This document shows positions 17,138-24,146 of a stretch of DNA of 35,136 bases, piece after piece. Made by a program: the position numbers and the translations under genes. The stretch lies in assembly GCA_043801445.1 (NCBI GenBank), contig JAZDMB010000024.1, positions 1-35,136 on the forward strand, given 5' to 3'. Under the pieces are notes generated by a model. That model saw only the letters and a list, made by a program, of their open reading frames with translations, was not told the origin of the DNA and searched no databases. How positions within the stretch are numbered: the stretch's first letter is position 1; each line of letters begins with the position of its first letter. Source of the DNA: JAZDFP01 sp043801445 (lineage in GTDB: Bacteria; Planctomycetota; MHYJ01; JACQXL01).

Positions 17138-17577
17138 AATTTCTAATAAGGGTGGAGGTAACTCAGCGGATACCGCCTCCCAGAGTGGTAGAGGTGTGAC
17201 AAGAATCCAGAAGACAGTATTCCCCAGAGTGGTAGGTGGATGCCAAGAATACCAAAGGGATAGTCAGGTGACTTATGAGATGGCGTCTATTACCTTAATA
17301 GATATGGTATCATAGAGTAGTAGGTGGGTGCCAAGAATCAAGAAGTCAGTATCCTCCAAAGTGGTAGGTGGATGCCAAGAATACCAAAGGGATAGTCAGG
17401 TGCCTTATGAGATGGCGTCTATTACCTTAATAGATATGGTATCATAGGGTAGTAGGTGGGTGCCGAGAATACAGAAGGCAGTATCACCCAAAGTGATAGG
17501 TGGGTGCCGAGAATACAGAGGGCGGTATCCCCCAGAGTGGTAGAGGAGTGCCAAGAATACCAAAGATACGGTCTGGT
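17138..17577 (+). repeat. Tandem array of ten 44-bp units
   Basis: The array is exactly 10 x 44 bp. Units begin at 17138, 17182, 17226, 17270, 17314, 17358, 17402, 17446, 17490 and 17534; the first is degenerate and a partial eleventh follows at 17578. A typical unit begins AGAGTGGTAGGTGGGTGCC, continues AAGAATAC and ends GGCAGTATCCCCC. A higher-order unit of 132 bp (three 44-mers) is duplicated nearly perfectly: 17226-17357 and 17358-17489. Units 17270 and 17402 are divergent and contain TCTATTA-CCT-TAATAGA hairpins. In typical units GGGTGCC can pair with GGCA...CCC. All frames are closed, so it is non-coding. It is not a CRISPR: there are no unique spacers. Confidence 0.85.
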
Positions 17578-17731
17578 AGGATAGGGTAGGGGTGGCATCC
17601 CCCCTGCCTCAATCAGAGTATATTCATGGGGTGAAAATCATATATAACTCTATATATTATAATGAGTTATATTATAAATTGACAGTATATATCAGGATGT
17701 CTGGAATTAGGAAAATGTCGTGCTTCAGAAG

Positions 17732-17986
17732 CTATTTGTCGTGCTTCACACCGAATGCTTTTAGTCCTTCCTTACGATATTTTGATACCCATCTCTGAAC
17801 TGTCCGATAACTTTTTCCAAGGCGTCTTGCTATCTGTTCAAAGGTAAGACCACTATCAGATAGCCATACCACCTGAAGCCGTTTGCGTTCCTTGTCTTTA
17901 CCTATGATGGCCAGTCGCTTTAACTCGGCTGATACCCCCTTCCGTTCCTCCTCGGTTAGTTTGATATAAGTGTGTGGATAAGACAT
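17732..17986 (-). CDS. IS630-type helix-turn-helix protein (likely transposase remnant)
   Basis: The 84-residue frame (from the ATG at 17986; a TTG would add two residues) is a helix-turn-helix domain: about residues 30-75 read RKRLQVVWLSDSGLTFEQIA and RRLGKSYRTVQRWVSKYR. This is the N-terminal DNA-binding part of IS630-family transposases. The DDE catalytic domain is missing: the frame stops at 17732 and no continuation is visible in any frame, so this is either a truncated remnant or a domesticated DNA-binding protein. No ribosome binding site. TGTCGTGCTTCA occurs twice just at its 3' end (17715 and 17736), which may mark a deletion or insertion junction. Confidence 0.6.
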   Translation of the reverse strand: MSYPHTYIKLTEEERKGVSAELKRLAIIGKDKERKRLQVVWLSDSGLTFEQIARRLGKSYRTVQRWVSKYRKEGLKAFGVKHDK

Positions 17987-18057
17987 AACCAATAATTAAG
18001 AATTACTAATTATGAACTATAAATTATAAGTTATGTATGGCATCCCCCGAATTATCT

Positions 18058-19392
18058 CTATTTATTCGTCACACATTTCAGGGCTTTATTGGTGCTACCC
18101 AGATAACTAATATGCACCTTATTATTAGAGTCAACGGCAATGGAGGTGGAATACCCAACCCAGCCAACAGAATCAAGGATGGAACAGACCCAAGAATCAG
18201 AGACATTGGTCACATATTTCAAGTCATAATAATTGATGCTATTACAATAACTGATATGTACCTTATTATTAGAGTCTACGGCAATAGAAGTGTACTCCCC
18301 AACATAGCCGGTAGAATCAAGGGTGGAACAGACCCATGAACCAGAGACATTGGTCGCATATTTCAGGTCATAATTGGTGGAATCCCAATAACTGATATGC
18401 ACCTTGTTATTGGAGTCAAGGGCAATGGAGGTATACGGCCCAACACCGGCAAAATCAATGGTAGCATAGACCCAGGAGCCGGAGGCATTGGTCGCATATT
18501 TCAGGTCATAATCGAACCCATCATAATAACTGATATGCACCTTATTATTGGAGTCAAGGGCAATGGAGTTGCACCCCCCAACAAAGCCCGCAGAATCAAG
18601 GGTGGAACAGACCCAGGAGCCGGTGGCATTGGTCGCATATTTCAGGTCACCATTGGTGTAATCAGAATAACTGATATGCACCTTATTATTAGAGTCTATG
18701 GCAATGGAGGTGGAATACCCAACATGGCCGGCAGAATCAAGGGTGTAACAGACCCATGAGCCGGTGGCATTTGTCGCATATTTCAGGTCATCATTGGTGT
18801 AATCCCAATAACTGATATGCACCTTATTATTAGAGTCTACGGCAATGGAGGTGTCCCTCCCAACATTGCCGGTAGAATCAATGGTGGCATAGACCCAAGA
18901 ACCCGAGGCATTAGTCGCATATTTCAGGTCATCATTGGTGTAATCCCAATAACTGATATGCATCTTATTATTGGAGTCAATGGCAATGGAGGTGAACAAC
19001 CCAACAGCACCGACAGAATCAAGGGTGGAATAAACCCAGGAACCAGAGACATTGGTCGCATATTCCAGGTAGTGCAGGTCATTATCATAACTGCCAGTCA
19101 TAAAATCCGGGGAAGCAATTGCCCCAACAATTGTGATGAGTGGTATTGCAAAGATGAGTGTTGCAATAATCATCAAGCCACCTAAAATAAGCCCTGCGAT
19201 AGCCAGACCGGTTCCCTTAAGTGCACTGGCATTTTTCTTAATATTAACCAGACCAATAATACCTAAAATTATGGCTGGGATTGCCGGCAGACAAAGAATT
19301 ATTCCGGCGATACCGCAAATCAAACTCCATATCGCTGATTTACTTGTCTTGACCTGACTGTTCACGGTTAATCCCGGGGTTTGTTCTGACAT
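18058..19392 (-). CDS. Membrane-anchored seven-repeat propeller-like protein
   Basis: The 444-residue protein starts MSEQTPGLTV (ATG at 19392; a TTG 39 nt upstream is less likely). Residues 15-95 form a DUF4190-like region with two membrane helices (GIILCLPAIPAIILGIIGLV and a second with AGLILGGLMIIATLI). The rest is seven tandem repeats of about 47 residues plus a short eighth piece, each with LKYATNxSGSWV, a TxDSxG turn and SIAxDSNNKVHISY. This periodicity and the split last repeat fit a seven-bladed beta-propeller closed by its ends, exposed outside the membrane. Ligand or function is unknown. Repeats are also highly similar at DNA level (about 141 bp), so copy number probably changes by recombination. 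Its neighbours are an array and a transposase remnant. Confidence 0.85.
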   Translation of the reverse strand: MSEQTPGLTVNSQVKTSKSAIWSLICGIAGIILCLPAIPAIILGIIGLVNIKKNASALKGTGLAIAGLILGGLMIIATLIFAIPLITIVGAIASPDFMTGSYDNDLHYLEYATNVSGSWVYSTLDSVGAVGLFTSIAIDSNNKMHISYWDYTNDDLKYATNASGSWVYATIDSTGNVGRDTSIAVDSNNKVHISYWDYTNDDLKYATNATGSWVCYTLDSAGHVGYSTSIAIDSNNKVHISYSDYTNGDLKYATNATGSWVCSTLDSAGFVGGCNSIALDSNNKVHISYYDGFDYDLKYATNASGSWVYATIDFAGVGPYTSIALDSNNKVHISYWDSTNYDLKYATNVSGSWVCSTLDSTGYVGEYTSIAVDSNNKVHISYCNSINYYDLKYVTNVSDSWVCSILDSVGWVGYSTSIAVDSNNKVHISYLGSTNKALKCVTNK

Positions 19393-20015
19393 ATTACATT
19401 TTTTACGGTGACTGTTGATTATATATTGCAAAAGTATTGGTTGGAGTTACAGTTGTATTAGTTCCAGTGATACGGAATCAGTCATATCAAATCTGACGGC
19501 CTCCATTTTTACTGTTTCTTAACGATTACTATAGCGAAAAACCCTATCCTTGTCAAGAAAAATCCTTCGGCAGAGACTTTACAGGGACTTGCTCTCCCGA
19601 AGGCGAAGTCTTGCCACCGACGGAGACGAGACTTATAAGAGACAAATTCCTTTTCTAATTACCCTATTTTCCCCCTTTGCAAAAGTGGGATTAAGGGGGT
19701 TGTTATATCCGCTTAATCCGCTTACTAATTTATTCTTGGTTTCTTCGTGTCTTTGTGGTTAATATAACTGATTCCGATATTATCAGTGTAAACAGATTAA
19801 TACGGATTTATACTTGGGCTGTTAGAGCAAAGCGAGTTACAGCCCAGTATAGTTGGCAGTAATTCGCTACCGCTCAAACTGCCACACTATAATTAAATAT
19901 CTGGATTTCTGCTTTCGCAAGAATGACATCTGTGTCTACCCGTTCCAGGTTCTCGCTCAGAGAACCCGTCAGGGTTCGTGAAGTCCGTGTTAATCTGTGG
20001 TTGCAGTTTCCTTGA
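19393..20015. other. Gene-free stretch of dispersed repeats
   Basis: No gene is seen in about 620 bp. It contains a CCCCCTTTGC...GGGATTAAGGGGG element (19670-19699) related to the hairpin at 63-83, a TTCGTGTCTTTGTGGTTA motif (19744-19761), the constant-loop hairpin at 19810-19850, a second hairpin with TGGCAGT/ACTGCCA arms directly after it (19854-19885), and a GTGTTAATCTGTGGTTGC motif at 19987. Confidence 0.6.
19810..19850. repeat. Constant-loop hairpin (stem GGGCTGT)
   Basis: Left arm ATACTTGGGCTGT and right arm ACAGCCCAGTAT pair except for one extra T. The 16-nt loop TAGAGCAAAGCGAGTT (19823-19838) differs at one position from the reverse complement of the loop of the hairpin at 21606-21639, whose stem is unrelated. 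Confidence 0.7.
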
Positions 20016-20837
20016 TTATTCCGCCAAATAACCCACAGGAATAATATAAAACGGCGTTTCTTCCTGAGGGATAGAAAGGACTTCTCTGACACGTTCATCG
20101 TCAAATGCGCCGACCATAACTGAATCTAATCCTAAAGAAACCGCCTGCAACGAGACATTCTGCCCGATATGACCGCATTCCATCGCCACATATCTTTGAG
20201 CGCGGTCGCCATAGCGTTTGGCGCATTTTGCTACATTGCCTGCAACAACAAGATTAATAGACACGTTTTTAATAAAACCCTGCCCATTATCTAATTCACT
20301 CCGCAAGTCGCCTTTTTTGACCAATGCCAATGAATGATTTAGTGATTGATAACGATAGACACCACTTTTATCCACAAGATATATGCTTATCGGGTAAATG
20401 GCACCGGCAGAAGGCACGGTCCTGCCTGTAAATCGTTTTCTTGGATTAGCCCCGTATGCAGACCAGAGAATCTGGGAAACCTGTTCAATAGTCAGTTCAG
20501 TTGCGGAATATTTACGGACTGATTTTCGTTTCTGGATGGCTTCCTCTATTGACATTTTACCTGTGGTCTTTGCGGGTGGAAGAATAATCTCGCTCATATT
20601 ATCTCCTTTCTCAGATGGTTTATCTGATGCAGTATTTTTATTGCTACTCTGTGCCAGAGGCACCTGCCCGACTGCCTGCCCGCCTTCGGCGTTCGGGCGG
20701 GCGGTCAGGCAATGATCCGTTTTTGGCGGAGAATTAACCTCTGCTTGAGTTATACGATTGAAACCAAAGCGATTAACAACACCAAGAATAATTAGCATAA
20801 AAACCAATACTATAAGCGATAAGAATATCTTTTTCAT
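20016..20837 (-). CDS. SagB-type nitroreductase/dehydrogenase, membrane-anchored
   Basis: The C-terminal 190 residues are a SagB-type FMN-dependent oxidoreductase domain of the nitroreductase superfamily (IQKRKSVRKYS, QILWSAYGANP, TVPSAGAIYPISIYLV, AMECGHIGQNVSLQAVSLGLD, VGAFDDERVREVL, YIIPVGYLAE). The N-terminus has one hydrophobic segment (MKKIFLSLIVLVFMLIIL), a signal anchor or signal peptide, then a linker partly encoded by a GC-rich palindrome. The chosen ATG (20837) has a strong AGGAGAT site. A second ATG at 20597 (MSEIILPP) has an even better site (GAAAGGAGAT, 3 nt from start region), so a shorter cytoplasmic form starting at the catalytic domain is possible. No azole-peptide biosynthesis partner (SagC/D) is nearby, so the substrate is unknown. 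Confidence 0.85.
   Translation of the reverse strand: MKKIFLSLIVLVFMLIILGVVNRFGFNRITQAEVNSPPKTDHCLTARPNAEGGQAVGQVPLAQSSNKNTASDKPSEKGDNMSEIILPPAKTTGKMSIEEAIQKRKSVRKYSATELTIEQVSQILWSAYGANPRKRFTGRTVPSAGAIYPISIYLVDKSGVYRYQSLNHSLALVKKGDLRSELDNGQGFIKNVSINLVVAGNVAKCAKRYGDRAQRYVAMECGHIGQNVSLQAVSLGLDSVMVGAFDDERVREVLSIPQEETPFYIIPVGYLAE
20673..20711. repeat. GC-rich palindrome inside the nitroreductase linker
   Basis: TGCCTG (20673-20678) pairs with CAGGCA (20706-20711), and an inner CCCGCC pairs with GGGCGG. It is read in frame and encodes most of HCLTARPNAEGGQAVGQVP between the membrane anchor and the catalytic domain. Confidence 0.6.
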
Positions 20838-21014
20838 GTCTATCATCTCCTGTTAATACAAGAAATTAAACACGAATAAGACGAATACGGTCCGATGTGA
20901 ATCGGACTCCGTATCCAGTAGCATCGGAGCGAATCTAACGAATAATTCGTGTTATTCGTTCAATTCGTGTGATTCGTGTTTATCTTATACTGTAAAAAAA
21001 CAAGTGTGGGGTCA

Positions 21015-21141
21015 ACCCCGTTAGAGATAGTCCCGACAGAAATTAGTCGGGACGTAATATTATCTCGAGGGCTTTTCTTATATGCAAATTATCATCCATA
21101 TAAAAAACTTCTTTTTATTAATCATACATCTCTAACGGGGT
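21015..21141. mobile_element. MITE-like element with 14-bp terminal inverted repeats
   Basis: ACCCCGTTAGAGAT (21015-21028) and ATCTCTAACGGGGT (21128-21141) are perfect 14-bp inverted repeats bounding 127 bp without coding capacity. Inside, GTCCCGAC (21030-21037) and GTCGGGAC (21046-21053) form a second hairpin. Outside, TCA precedes and TCAA follows the element, with GTCAA on the left, so a short target duplication is possible. No transposase for it is present in the window; the IS630 remnant at 17732 is one conceivable relative. Confidence 0.5.
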
Positions 21142-21175
21142 CAATAAAATTATCCTTGATTTATTTACATTAATT

Positions 21176-21204
21176 TTGACATTTCTCCCTTTCTATACTA
21201 ATTA
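21176..21204 (+). promoter_or_regulatory. Putative rpmE promoter
   Basis: TTGACA (21176-21181) is a perfect -35. TAATTA (21199-21204) lies at 17 bp, TACTAA at 14 bp and TATACT at 12 bp; which is the -10 cannot be decided by eye. The L31 start codon is about 70 bp downstream. Confidence 0.4.
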
Positions 21205-21275
21205 TGTAAAATCTAATCACTTGCAGGATTATTACTCTTATCCTGAATAAATATTTAATAAAAAGGAGACAATAA

Positions 21276-21497
21276 ATGAAAGAAAAAATTCATCCTGAAT
21301 ATAAAGAGGCGGTTGTTACATGCGCTTGTGGAGAAACATTTAAAACCCGTTCTACTAAGGAAAAGATTCCTGTGTCTATATGTTCCAAATGTCATCCATT
21401 TTACACTGGAAAAGAAAAATACGTAGATACCGCAAGACGAATAGAGCGTTTCCAAAAGAAATATGCTAATTATAATGCGGATAAGAAAACTTCGTAA
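21276..21497 (+). CDS. rpmE: 50S ribosomal protein L31 (zinc-binding form)
   Basis: The 73-residue protein is bL31, which bridges the two ribosomal subunits. It begins MKEKIHPEY and keeps the family pattern TCACGETFKTRSTK, then ICSKCHPFYTGKEKYVDTARRIERFQKKY. The four cysteines at 16, 18, 36 and 39 mark the zinc-binding (C+) type rather than the zinc-free paralogue induced under zinc starvation. The start has a strong ribosome binding site (AAAAGGAG, 7-8 nt spacing). It stands alone; a CCACAGATAAACACAGA repeat begins just after the stop. Confidence 0.97.
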   Translation: MKEKIHPEYKEAVVTCACGETFKTRSTKEKIPVSICSKCHPFYTGKEKYVDTARRIERFQKKYANYNADKKTS

Positions 21498-21605
21498 CCA
21501 CAGATAAACACAGATACCAATAAAAGAAAACAATTTCTAAAAAGTGGGCAAAGGCGAGAGTGGTTACATAAATATTTTAATAGTTGTCCGCCTACGGCGG
21601 ACCTA

Positions 21606-21639
21606 AGAACTTGTAACTCGCTTTGCTCTGACAAGTTCT
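21606..21639. repeat. Constant-loop hairpin (stem AGAACTTGT)
   Basis: AGAACTTGT (21606-21614) and ACAAGTTCT (21631-21639) are perfect 9-bp arms. The 16-nt loop is, on the minus strand, CAGAGCAAAGCGAGTT, 15 of 16 identical to the loop at 19823-19838. It ends 2 nt before tRNA-Leu and could influence its transcription or processing. Confidence 0.75.
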
Positions 21640-21641
21640 AA

Positions 21642-21724
21642 GGGCGAGTGGCGGAATGGCAGACGCTGGGGACTTAAAATCCCCTCCCCTCACGGGGGTG
21701 AGGGTTCAACTCCCTCCTCGCCCA
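21642..21724 (+). tRNA. tRNA-Leu (UAA)
   Basis: A class II tRNA with a long variable arm. Acceptor arms GGGCGAG (21642-21648) and CTCGCCC (21717-21723) pair fully, and A21724 is the discriminator base typical of leucine. The anticodon stem GGGGA/TCCCC (21668-21672, 21680-21684) holds the loop CTTAAAA with anticodon TAA at 21675-21677. The variable arm CCCCTCACGGGGG and the T arm GAGGGTTCAACTCCCTC are as expected. CCA is not encoded and must be added. Confidence 0.95.
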
Positions 21725-21726
21725 TT

Positions 21727-21817
21727 AGAAACTCTTACGAACAAAGTGAGTTAGAGTTTCTTATCCCGTAACGAAGTGAAGGGATTAGAAACTGTTAGAC
21801 TTCAGCCGTTACAGTTT
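21727..21817. repeat. Three consecutive hairpins after tRNA-Leu
   Basis: AGAAACTCT/AGAGTTTCT (21727-21735, 21753-21761) has loop TACGAACAAAGTGAGTT, 12 of the last 14 bases matching the constant loop. ATCCC/GGGAT (21763-21767, 21781-21785) has loop GTAACGAAGTGAA. AAACTGT/ACAGTTT (21789-21795, 21811-21817) has loop TAGACTTCAGCCGTT, sharing the TAGA and GTT ends. Stems differ while loop ends are shared. Confidence 0.65.
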
Positions 21818-21828
21818 ATTATCCCATA

Positions 21829-21898
21829 GTCCCGCCCCGGCGGGACCCCTTACGGGGCAAGCATCAAGGAAGTAGTCCCGTTAGAAACGGAGGGACTA
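21829..21898. repeat. Further GC-rich hairpins before the dehydrogenase gene
   Basis: GTCCCGCC-cc-GGCGGGAC (about 21829-21846), CCCC-ttac-GGGG directly after, and TAGTCCC/GGGACTA (21873-21879, 21892-21898) with an inner CGTT/AACG. They end 17 nt before the dehydrogenase ATG. No T-run suggests a classical terminator. Confidence 0.6.
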
Positions 21899-21915
21899 AA
21901 CAATCTCGCATATCA

Positions 21916-22884
21916 ATGAAACCAAAAGTATATCTAACTCGTAAGATACCGCAAGAAGGTATCGACCTGCTGAAAAATCAAAAGTACAATCTGGTAATCA
22001 ATCCTCTCAATAAACCGGTTCATCGTGATATACTGCTTCGTGAAATAAGGGATTCTGATGCAATCCTTTGTATGCTTTCAGACCGTATTGACCGCGACGT
22101 AATAAATGCTGCCACCAGATTAAAGGTCGTTTCGAATTATGCAGTAGGTTATGATAATATTGATGTTAATTATACCACCAAAAAAGGCATTGTTATAACC
22201 AATACCCCCGGTGTTTTAACAGAGGCGACAGCAGAAATAACATGGGCATTGATATTTGGATGTGCCCGTCGCGTTGCCGAGGCAGACCGTTATGTGAGAA
22301 CAGGTAAATTTAAGGTGTGGGGACCAACACTTCTGTTAGGACGGCTCATCGCAGGGAAGACCTTAGGAATCATTGGCTGCGGTAGGATAGGACAATCTGT
22401 TGGCATCAAAAGTCGTGCCTTCGGAATGAAAGTTCTCTACTTTAACCGTACCAGAAAACCATCTTTTGAGAAACAAGCATATGCTAGAAGGGTTGCCCTA
22501 AAAACACTTCTGAGAGAATCAGATTTTGTCACCTTGCATCTGCCACTAACAAAAGAGACAAAACATTTTATAGGAACGAATGAATTAAGAATGATGAAAC
22601 CAACTGCTTATTTCATAAATGTTGCCCGGGGTCCGATTGTTGACGAATCTGCTTTGACTGATGCATTACAGCGAAAAATAATTGCCGGCGCAGGACTTGA
22701 TGTGTATGAAAACGAGCCATCGGTTCATCCCGGCTTGATAAAATCAGATAATGTGATTCTTTTGCCCCATTTAGGTAGTGCCACTGTTGAATCACGCACC
22801 AAGATGGCAATCATAGCCGCAGAAAATATCATTGCTGTACTGAAAGGTAAAAAGCCTCGTTTCGTAGTAAATTCATTTAAATAA
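21916..22884 (+). CDS. D-2-hydroxyacid dehydrogenase (glyoxylate/hydroxypyruvate reductase-like)
   Basis: The 322-residue protein is a D-isomer-specific 2-hydroxyacid dehydrogenase. NTPGVLTEATAEITWAL and GPTLLLGRLIAGKTLGIIGCG are close to the glyoxylate reductase branch. The nucleotide-binding motif is Gly154-Cys-Gly-Arg-Ile-Gly159; NRTRK after the second strand (Asn177-Arg178) suggests NADPH rather than NADH. The catalytic triad is intact: Arg238 (NVARGP), Glu267 (ENEP) and His285 (LPHLGSAT). It would reduce glyoxylate or hydroxypyruvate in the cytoplasm; phosphoglycerate dehydrogenase activity is less likely because no ACT domain is present. No ribosome binding site is seen. The ComEA-like gene starts at the base directly after its stop codon, so the two are co-transcribed. 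Confidence 0.9.
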   Translation: MKPKVYLTRKIPQEGIDLLKNQKYNLVINPLNKPVHRDILLREIRDSDAILCMLSDRIDRDVINAATRLKVVSNYAVGYDNIDVNYTTKKGIVITNTPGVLTEATAEITWALIFGCARRVAEADRYVRTGKFKVWGPTLLLGRLIAGKTLGIIGCGRIGQSVGIKSRAFGMKVLYFNRTRKPSFEKQAYARRVALKTLLRESDFVTLHLPLTKETKHFIGTNELRMMKPTAYFINVARGPIVDESALTDALQRKIIAGAGLDVYENEPSVHPGLIKSDNVILLPHLGSATVESRTKMAIIAAENIIAVLKGKKPRFVVNSFK

Positions 22885-23220
22885 ATGAAATCTATTTATA
22901 CCATACCGGAAAAAATTATATTATTTATTCTCATTATCCTGTTATTCTGTGTTTCTGTAGTTGTTATCTTTAATAATGATTCAAAAACACCTTTACTTTT
23001 TTCCAAAGACCATAATTTTTTCCTGATAGATATTAATAGCGCCTCATTAGAGGAATTACGTCTTATTCCTTATATTTCCCGTAATATCGCTCAAAAAATC
23101 ATTAAATATCGGCAAGAAAAAGGGTCTATTCACGATGTAAATGAACTGCTGATATTAAAAGACATTGGGCCTGCTACATTGAAACGATTGAAGGATTATC
23201 TAAAGGATACGTCGCACTAA
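22885..23220 (+). CDS. ComEA-like helix-hairpin-helix membrane protein
   Basis: The 111-residue protein has one N-terminal membrane helix (about residues 9-29) and a C-terminal helix-hairpin-helix DNA-binding domain: DINSASLEELRLIPYISRN, then AQKIIKYRQEKGSI and LLILKDIGPATLKRL. This is the layout of ComEA, the periplasmic DNA receptor of natural transformation, though isolated anchored HhH proteins of this size occur in many bacteria without proven uptake. ComEC and other uptake genes are not in the window; dprA is. It abuts the dehydrogenase gene (TAA-ATG) and ends before a terminator shared with the converging LysM gene. Confidence 0.85.
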   Translation: MKSIYTIPEKIILFILIILLFCVSVVVIFNNDSKTPLLFSKDHNFFLIDINSASLEELRLIPYISRNIAQKIIKYRQEKGSIHDVNELLILKDIGPATLKRLKDYLKDTSH

Positions 23221-23269
23221 ACCCACTATCTATCTAACGGAATGGTGTGAACCAAATCAAATCAGTAAA

Positions 23270-23304
23270 AAAGTTATCCCGACAAACAATGTCGGGATAA
23301 CTTT
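23270..23304 (-). terminator. Rho-independent terminator (LysM operon; perhaps bidirectional)
   Basis: AAAGTTATCCCGACA (23270-23284) pairs perfectly over 15 bp with TGTCGGGATAACTTT (23290-23304), loop AACAA. On the minus strand the stem is followed by TTTTTT (the plus-strand A-run 23267-23272), giving a classical terminator for the yajC-secDF-LysM operon. On the plus strand only TTTAT follows, but it may also stop the ComEA message. Confidence 0.85.
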
Positions 23305-23312
23305 ATACTAAA

Positions 23313-24086
23313 TTAATCTCCTACACCTGTTGGAACATTATCTGAAGACGACGGAGTCGGCTGGGTTGCCGATGGTGTAGTCGTAATCTTTTTAGTTGAT
23401 TGAGATGACTTAGACTCTTTTTTTGGTGCGGTCGGGATAAATAATTTCCAGCCCTGTTTAAGTGTGGTTTCAGGAGTAGCTAATTTATCACGATTAGCTT
23501 CAAAAATTAAATCTTTCTTGGAACTATCATTATAGAATTTACGCGCTAATTTCCAGAGACTATCACCCTTACGAACCGTATGATATGTGCCTGATTTCTT
23601 CTCATAAGTCGTAGGTATCTCTGTAGGTTGTTGATTAGTCACATGTTTGATAGTAGATTTTTCAGCCGGCGGAATAACCAGAGTCATTCCAACCTTAAGC
23701 TTATTGGTATTACTTATTTTAGCGCGATTTGCCTCATGAATAATTTTCCATTTACTGCCATCATTATAAAAATTCTGTGCGATTATCCATAAAGTATCTC
23801 CTGATTTAACAGTGTAAGAAGTCTCATAAGTCATAGTCAATGTCATTGGTGAATAGGGATAAAGTTCTGTAGCGGTGCTATCAGTAATAGGTGAAAATAA
23901 AGTTGAGGTTAAATCGGTATATGTAATCGGTGTTAAAGCCGTCGTAGTATCAGGCGTAGACACTATAGGCTCTGGAAAAGACTCCAAAGACTCTCCGCTA
24001 TCAAATAAACCTAATTGCCAGAAAACTATACCTAACCCGATTAAAAATATAACGATTATAATACCAATTGCGGTTGCTGGTTTCAT
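23313..24086 (-). CDS. Membrane-anchored protein with two LysM domains
   Basis: The 257-residue protein has an N-terminal membrane helix (about residues 5-23), a Thr/Pro/Ser-rich linker (about 35-88), a first LysM domain (about 91-138, SYTVKSGDTLWIIAQNFYND) and a second (about 168-217, YHTVRKGDSLWKLARKFYND), then a Ser/Thr/Pro/Lys tail. LysM domains bind N-acetylglucosamine chains, so it should tether to peptidoglycan from the cytoplasmic membrane. No catalytic domain is present. The ribosome binding site is good (GAAAGGAT). It lies 60 bp downstream of secDF and is the last gene before a strong terminator, so it is likely co-expressed with the export machinery. Confidence 0.9.
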   Translation of the reverse strand: MKPATAIGIIIVIFLIGLGIVFWQLGLFDSGESLESFPEPIVSTPDTTTALTPITYTDLTSTLFSPITDSTATELYPYSPMTLTMTYETSYTVKSGDTLWIIAQNFYNDGSKWKIIHEANRAKISNTNKLKVGMTLVIPPAEKSTIKHVTNQQPTEIPTTYEKKSGTYHTVRKGDSLWKLARKFYNDSSKKDLIFEANRDKLATPETTLKQGWKLFIPTAPKKESKSSQSTKKITTTPSATQPTPSSSDNVPTGVGD

Positions 24087-24146
24087 ATTATATATCCTTT
24101 CTTATGTGGTCATTCATCCACAAGGTAAAAGCCGATTAAAAGTTTA

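Larger units (their letters stand above)
20838..21275. other. Gene-free stretch: CACGAAT repeats, MITE-like element, rpmE promoter region
   Basis: Positions 20871-20985 carry CACGAAT/ATTCGTGTT repeats interrupted by a GGTCCGATgtgAATCGGACT hairpin-like element and a CTCCG/CGGAG hairpin. The MITE-like element is at 21015-21141. No gene is supported; the short frames here cross these repeats. Confidence 0.6.

Noticed and set aside
17138..17577. CRISPR array
   Set aside because: Units are contiguous, related to one another and lack unique spacers; no cas genes are present.
18037..19185. Three plus-strand frames with repeated GNGG and MHLIIGV motifs
   Set aside because: They are shadows of the propeller protein repeats on the minus strand, broken by stops and without ribosome binding sites.
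20976..21173. 65-codon plus frame across the MITE-like element
   Set aside because: It crosses the inverted repeats and has no ribosome binding site or known motif.
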